Positions 59,832 through 64,000 of a DNA stretch of 64,000 nt are shown here, in pieces (within the stretch, counting starts at the first letter, position 1; each line of letters starts with the position of its first letter). Made by a program: the position numbers and the translations under genes. The stretch comes from Flavobacterium sp. (GTDB taxonomy: Bacteria; Bacteroidota; Bacteroidia; Flavobacteriales; Flavobacteriaceae), in assembly GCA_020403245.1 (NCBI GenBank), contig JADBYA010000023.1, positions 78,249 to 142,248 of the forward strand. The letters are read 5' to 3'. The notes under the pieces are model-generated. The model had not been told where the DNA came from and ran no database searches. It was given only the letters and a program-made list of their open reading frames with translations.

Positions 59832-60197
59832 ATGAAAACAACACTACTCCTACTTTTTATTTTCCTTATTTCATGTTCTGAAAAAGAAAGAAAATGCCAA
59901 GATTTCAAAACTGGAACTTTTGAATTTACGCAAGAAATTGAAGGCAAAAAACAAACGTCGACATTTATAAGAACTGAAAACTTGCAAATAGAAACATTTA
60001 ACGGAAAAACTGATTCGGCTTCTGTTCGCTGGGTAAACGATTGCGAATTTATATTGCAAAAACTACATCCGAAAACCATGAACGAACAAAAAGCTATTAG
60101 TATGACAATTTTGGCAACAGACAAGAATAGTTATACTTTTGAGTATTCATTTGTGGGAGATGCCATAAAACAACGTGGTATTGTAACAAAAAAATAA
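59832..60197 (+). CDS. Small lipoprotein
   Basis: LLFIFLISCSEKERKC lipobox. Confidence 0.75.
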   Translation: MKTTLLLLFIFLISCSEKERKCQDFKTGTFEFTQEIEGKKQTSTFIRTENLQIETFNGKTDSASVRWVNDCEFILQKLHPKTMNEQKAISMTILATDKNSYTFEYSFVGDAIKQRGIVTKK

Positions 60198-60230
60198 TAA
60201 CTACTTTTAATCGCTAAACTCTACCCTATA

Positions 60231-61091
60231 ATGATGGAAATTTTATTTACACCAAATGCCTTAATTGCACTTCTTACACTTACTTTTTTAGAAATCATTC
60301 TCGGAATTGATAACATCGTTTTTTTATCTATAGTTTCAGGGAAATTAAAAGCTGAAGACCAACCCAAAGCGAGAAGAATTGGTTTATTACTGGCAATGCT
60401 ATTTAGAATAATATTATTGTTCGGAATTACTTGGGTTTTGAGTTTGCAGGACACCATTTTAAGTATTGAATGGGGATTTTTTGAAGCTCATATTACAGGA
60501 CAAAGTTTGATTATTTTTGGTGGAGGTTTATTTCTTTTGTATAAATCGGTGTCCGAAATTCACCATAAACTAGAAGGCGAAGAAGAAGGAACTAGAGGAA
60601 AAGCGAGTAATAGTTTATCACAAGCGATTGTTCAAATTGCCTTGTTAAATATTGTTTTCTCTTTTGATAGTATTCTGACTGCAGTAGGAATGGTTAGTAT
60701 GAAAGAACCTATCGCTGGAGGGTTTGGCTATGAAGGCGCTTTATTTATTATGATTTTATCGGTTGTCATTTCCATTGTAATCATGATGATTTTTGCCGGA
60801 CCAGTTTCAAAATTTGTCAATGAACATCCAACAATTCAAATTCTTGGTTTGTCATTTTTAATCTTAATTGGTGTAATGCTTTTAGCCGAAGGTTCCCATT
60901 TGGCTCATTTCCGTTTTGGTAATGATGTAGAAGTAACTAGTATTCCAAAAGGATATTTATATTTCTCTATTTTCTTCTCCTTGTTTGTAGAATTCTTGAA
61001 TTTGAGAATGAAGAAATCTAGAAATACTGTTAAATTACACAACAATCAAATTACCGATAAAAAATTAACAGATACTGATGTTACGAATTAA
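60231..61091 (+). CDS. TerC/Alx family membrane protein
   Basis: LTFLEIILGIDNIVFLSIVSGKL; NIVFSFDSILTAVGM. Confidence 0.95.
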   Translation: MMEILFTPNALIALLTLTFLEIILGIDNIVFLSIVSGKLKAEDQPKARRIGLLLAMLFRIILLFGITWVLSLQDTILSIEWGFFEAHITGQSLIIFGGGLFLLYKSVSEIHHKLEGEEEGTRGKASNSLSQAIVQIALLNIVFSFDSILTAVGMVSMKEPIAGGFGYEGALFIMILSVVISIVIMMIFAGPVSKFVNEHPTIQILGLSFLILIGVMLLAEGSHLAHFRFGNDVEVTSIPKGYLYFSIFFSLFVEFLNLRMKKSRNTVKLHNNQITDKKLTDTDVTN

Positions 61092-61099
61092 ATAGTTTT

Positions 61100-61130
61100 A
61101 AAAAATCCCGTTTAAAAGCGGGATTTTTTA
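61100..61130. terminator. Bidirectional terminator between terC-like gene and parC
   Basis: AAAAATCCCGtttaaaagCGGGATTTTTT. Confidence 0.85.
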
Positions 61131-61131
61131 T

Positions 61132-63846
61132 TTATTCTAAAGACAATGTTATCTGACCATCTTCATCGGTTTCCGTTTGAATATCATCAGAAACATTGAT
61201 TTCATCAGAAACTTCCATTTCTTCTGGTTGTTCTTCCTCAGGTGCCGAAAAAGGCAATGGCTCTAATAAATTAACTTGTTTTAGTTTATCTGTCGTCAAT
61301 TGATTTCCTATAGCTTTGATCCCTTTTACCGCTATAAATTGTTCCAAATCAACTGTGATTGTGTCTTTTTGAATTCCTTTTACTTTAGCAAATACAATTT
61401 CGGCCATTGGTCGCCAATCGGTAGAAACAATTTCCAATTGAGATTTTTCATGTTCGCTGATAAAAATTTCTTCTTTGTTTTCATTCTCCACTAAGAAACG
61501 TTTGATAAAATAACGTTCTTTTTCACCATCATAATAAATCGCAGAAATTGGTTTGTTGGGTTGCCATTTTTCCATCACTACAATATCATCATCAAAATGG
61601 GTAGTTAATTCAGGAATAATCGTTTTTAATTTCCCCGATTGATTGATAAGCAACAATCGGTCATTGGGTCTAAATTCACCTAACAACTCCCCTCTTCCAT
61701 CTACATTTAACCGTTGCACCGTATCATCAAACCAAACCTTTCTTGGACGCAAAGTGGATATTCCTTTTTCTTTCAATTCAATTTTCTTGATAGGATATTT
61801 AGTAACCGTGTTTCCTCTAGAAGCTCTTCCTTTGATGGCTATATCGGTAAAATCTAAATCCCATTTCAGTTTCTTTATGCTTCCCACTTGACGCAATAAA
61901 ACGGTAACGACTTCCGCTTCTCCATTTGGATTGGCAGAGAAATACAACACTTGTGAACCTGCTTTTTCTTGTGTTAAATCGTAAAATTTATCACGTGTAA
62001 CTCCAGAAACATTGAAACGTTTGATAAACGTGGAACCATTTTTACCATCACGATATATCATATTGTAAATGGTTCGTTTGTCATTTTTATCAAAAACGGC
62101 AATGTGAATAATGTCTTTGCCTACGAATTTTTTATCATCGACTTTGGATATCATTATCTTTCCGTCTCTAAGGAAAATAATAACATCATCAATATCGGAA
62201 CAATCGGCAACGTATTCGTCTTTCTTCAAACCCGTTCCAAAAAAACCTTCTTCACGGTTGACATATAATTTTGTATTGCGCAAAGCTACTTTTGTAGCTT
62301 CAATATTATCAAAACTACGAAGTTCTGTTTGGCGGTCTCTCCCCTTTCCATATTTGTCTTTTAACTTTTGGAAAAAGTCAATGGCAAAATCAATGATATG
62401 ATCCAAATGATGTTTTACTTCTTCCATTTCGGCTTCCAATTTGGCAATCGCATCATCTGCTTTATCGGAGTCGAAACGCGTGATACGTATCATTGGTATT
62501 TGTGTCAGTTTTTGCAAATCGTCATCGTTGATTTCTCGAACAAATGATTTAGAAAACGGTTTAAAACTGTCGTACATATAAACGTAAAGCGATTCTCTAT
62601 CGGAATACAATTTGAAATCGATGTACATTTCTTCACGAATAAAGATTTTTTCCAAAGTTGCAAAATGCCATTTGTTTTCCAATTCATCCAACTGAATTTC
62701 CAATTCGCGTTTCAACAAATCAACGGTTCTATGGGTTGAAATTTTCAACATTTCAGAAACACCAATAAACAACGGTTTGTGGTTTTCGATAACACAACCC
62801 AAAGGAGCAACCGACGTTTCGCAAGCGGTAAACGCATACAACGCATCAATCGTTTTATCCGGAGAAACTCCTGGAGGAAGATGGATAAGAATCTCCACTT
62901 CGGCAGCGGTATTGTCTTCTATTTTTTTTAATTTTATTTTTCCTTTTTCGTTGGCTTTCAATATACTATCAATCAGTGTTGACGTATTGGTTGAAAACGG
63001 AATTTGGGTAATCACTAAAGTCTGTTTGTCTAATTGAGCTATTTTAGCACGCACACGCACACGTCCGCCACGCACTCCATCGTTGTAATTGGAAACATCC
63101 GCAATACCTGCCGTTGGAAAATCGGGTAACAATGTAAATGGTTTTCCTTTTAAGACTTTAATCGAACAATCGATTAATTCATTGAAATTGTGTGGCAATA
63201 TTTTGGTTGACAAACCTACTGCAATACCTTCCGCACCTTGAGCTAACAACAACGGAAACTTAACCGGAAGATTAATTGGTTCCGCTCGACGACCATCATA
63301 AGACATTCCCCATTCGGTGATTTTTGGAGAATACAACACATCGTGACCAAATTTTGAAATACGCGCTTCAATATAACGGGAAGCCGCAGCACTATCTCCA
63401 GTCAGGATATTTCCCCAGTTTCCTTGCATGTCGATGATCAAATCCTTCTGCCCTATTTGCACCATCGCATCACCAATACTCGCATCTCCGTGAGGATGAT
63501 ACTGCATCGTGTGTCCAACGATATTTGCTACTTTATTATATCGACCATCATCCAACTCTTTCATGGAATGCATGATACGACGTTGCACGGGTTTAAAACC
63601 ATCTTCAATAGCTGGAACGGCACGTTCGAGAATTACATAGGAAGCATAATCCAAAAACCAATCTTTGTACATTCCTGTAACTTTGGTAATGGTATCTTCT
63701 GGATTTTCGTCGTTTTCGTAGAAATGATTCCCTGAAGATTTGAGGTCTTCAAAACCTTCTTCGGTAGTTTCTTCATTTGTAGAGTCGTTCAACTCGTCGT
63801 GAGTTTCGTCTTCGTTCGGGATGATATCGTCTTCTTCGTCTTTCAT
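61132..63846 (-). CDS. parC: DNA topoisomerase IV subunit A (GyrA/ParC family)
   Basis: DYASYVILERAVPAIEDGFKPVQRRIMHSM; HPHGDASIGDAMVQIGQ; AAASRYIEARISK active-site region. Confidence 0.95.
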   Translation of the reverse strand: MKDEEDDIIPNEDETHDELNDSTNEETTEEGFEDLKSSGNHFYENDENPEDTITKVTGMYKDWFLDYASYVILERAVPAIEDGFKPVQRRIMHSMKELDDGRYNKVANIVGHTMQYHPHGDASIGDAMVQIGQKDLIIDMQGNWGNILTGDSAAASRYIEARISKFGHDVLYSPKITEWGMSYDGRRAEPINLPVKFPLLLAQGAEGIAVGLSTKILPHNFNELIDCSIKVLKGKPFTLLPDFPTAGIADVSNYNDGVRGGRVRVRAKIAQLDKQTLVITQIPFSTNTSTLIDSILKANEKGKIKLKKIEDNTAAEVEILIHLPPGVSPDKTIDALYAFTACETSVAPLGCVIENHKPLFIGVSEMLKISTHRTVDLLKRELEIQLDELENKWHFATLEKIFIREEMYIDFKLYSDRESLYVYMYDSFKPFSKSFVREINDDDLQKLTQIPMIRITRFDSDKADDAIAKLEAEMEEVKHHLDHIIDFAIDFFQKLKDKYGKGRDRQTELRSFDNIEATKVALRNTKLYVNREEGFFGTGLKKDEYVADCSDIDDVIIFLRDGKIMISKVDDKKFVGKDIIHIAVFDKNDKRTIYNMIYRDGKNGSTFIKRFNVSGVTRDKFYDLTQEKAGSQVLYFSANPNGEAEVVTVLLRQVGSIKKLKWDLDFTDIAIKGRASRGNTVTKYPIKKIELKEKGISTLRPRKVWFDDTVQRLNVDGRGELLGEFRPNDRLLLINQSGKLKTIIPELTTHFDDDIVVMEKWQPNKPISAIYYDGEKERYFIKRFLVENENKEEIFISEHEKSQLEIVSTDWRPMAEIVFAKVKGIQKDTITVDLEQFIAVKGIKAIGNQLTTDKLKQVNLLEPLPFSAPEEEQPEEMEVSDEINVSDDIQTETDEDGQITLSLE

Positions 63847-63881
63847 TTATGCTGAATTTATTTCAGTATCTTTTTATTTTG

Positions 63882-64000
63882 TAGCACAATGTTACACTAA
63901 GTTTTACACTATGTTTAGCAATGTTTTATTTTCTTTCTTTGTGTGACTTTGTGCTTTACATTGTGATACATTTAATAGCACAATGTTACACTAAGTTTTA
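63882..64000. repeat. Direct repeat TAGCACAATGTTACACTAAGTTTTA (63882-63906 and 63976-64000)
   Basis: 25-bp identical copies with 94-bp period upstream of parC. Confidence 0.95.

Noticed and set aside
57968-61091. Metal-resistance/tellurite island (ZIP plus TerC)
   Set aside because: The genes are separated by murQ and unrelated genes, and TerC/Alx proteins are common housekeeping membrane proteins.

Overview
This 64 kb window is AT-rich and looks like the chromosome of a Bacteroidota species, probably a Flavobacterium-like Flavobacteriaceae. The evidence is TAnnTTTG-type -7 promoter boxes, DUF6452/DUF6048-type proteins and short-word-repeat spacers. Most of it is ordinary housekeeping sequence: MoxR AAA+/VWA pair, MacAB-like ABC exporter, glyA, fahA, gcvT, yebC, PLP enzymes, prolyl oligopeptidase, threonine aldolase, prfB with a +1 programmed frameshift, lpxD, a phosphate-uptake cluster, acyl-CoA carboxylase beta, AsmA, RluA-like, M1 peptidase, menE, fumC, pdxH, rnz, rocD, an atypical NRAMP, rlmD, RlmL-like methyltransferase, murQ, TerC and parC. 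I found no rRNA, tRNA, CRISPR array, prophage, IS element or recognisable defence island. The most interesting signals are non-coding: (1) a compact two-hairpin small-RNA candidate with its own promoter and terminator after lpxD; (2) a near-identical 19-mer with Pho-box-like 11-bp periodicity upstream of two phosphate-uptake transcription units; (3) a GTATTTCATCGATGAAATAC motif family, including one perfect 24-bp palindrome upstream of an orphan secreted ORF; (4) two dispersed copies of a REP-like element with conserved ends and variable middles, one carrying nested repeats; (5) many spacers built from iterated short words, some running into coding sequence. I see no convincing new multi-gene system here. 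All assignments are by eye, with no database search.
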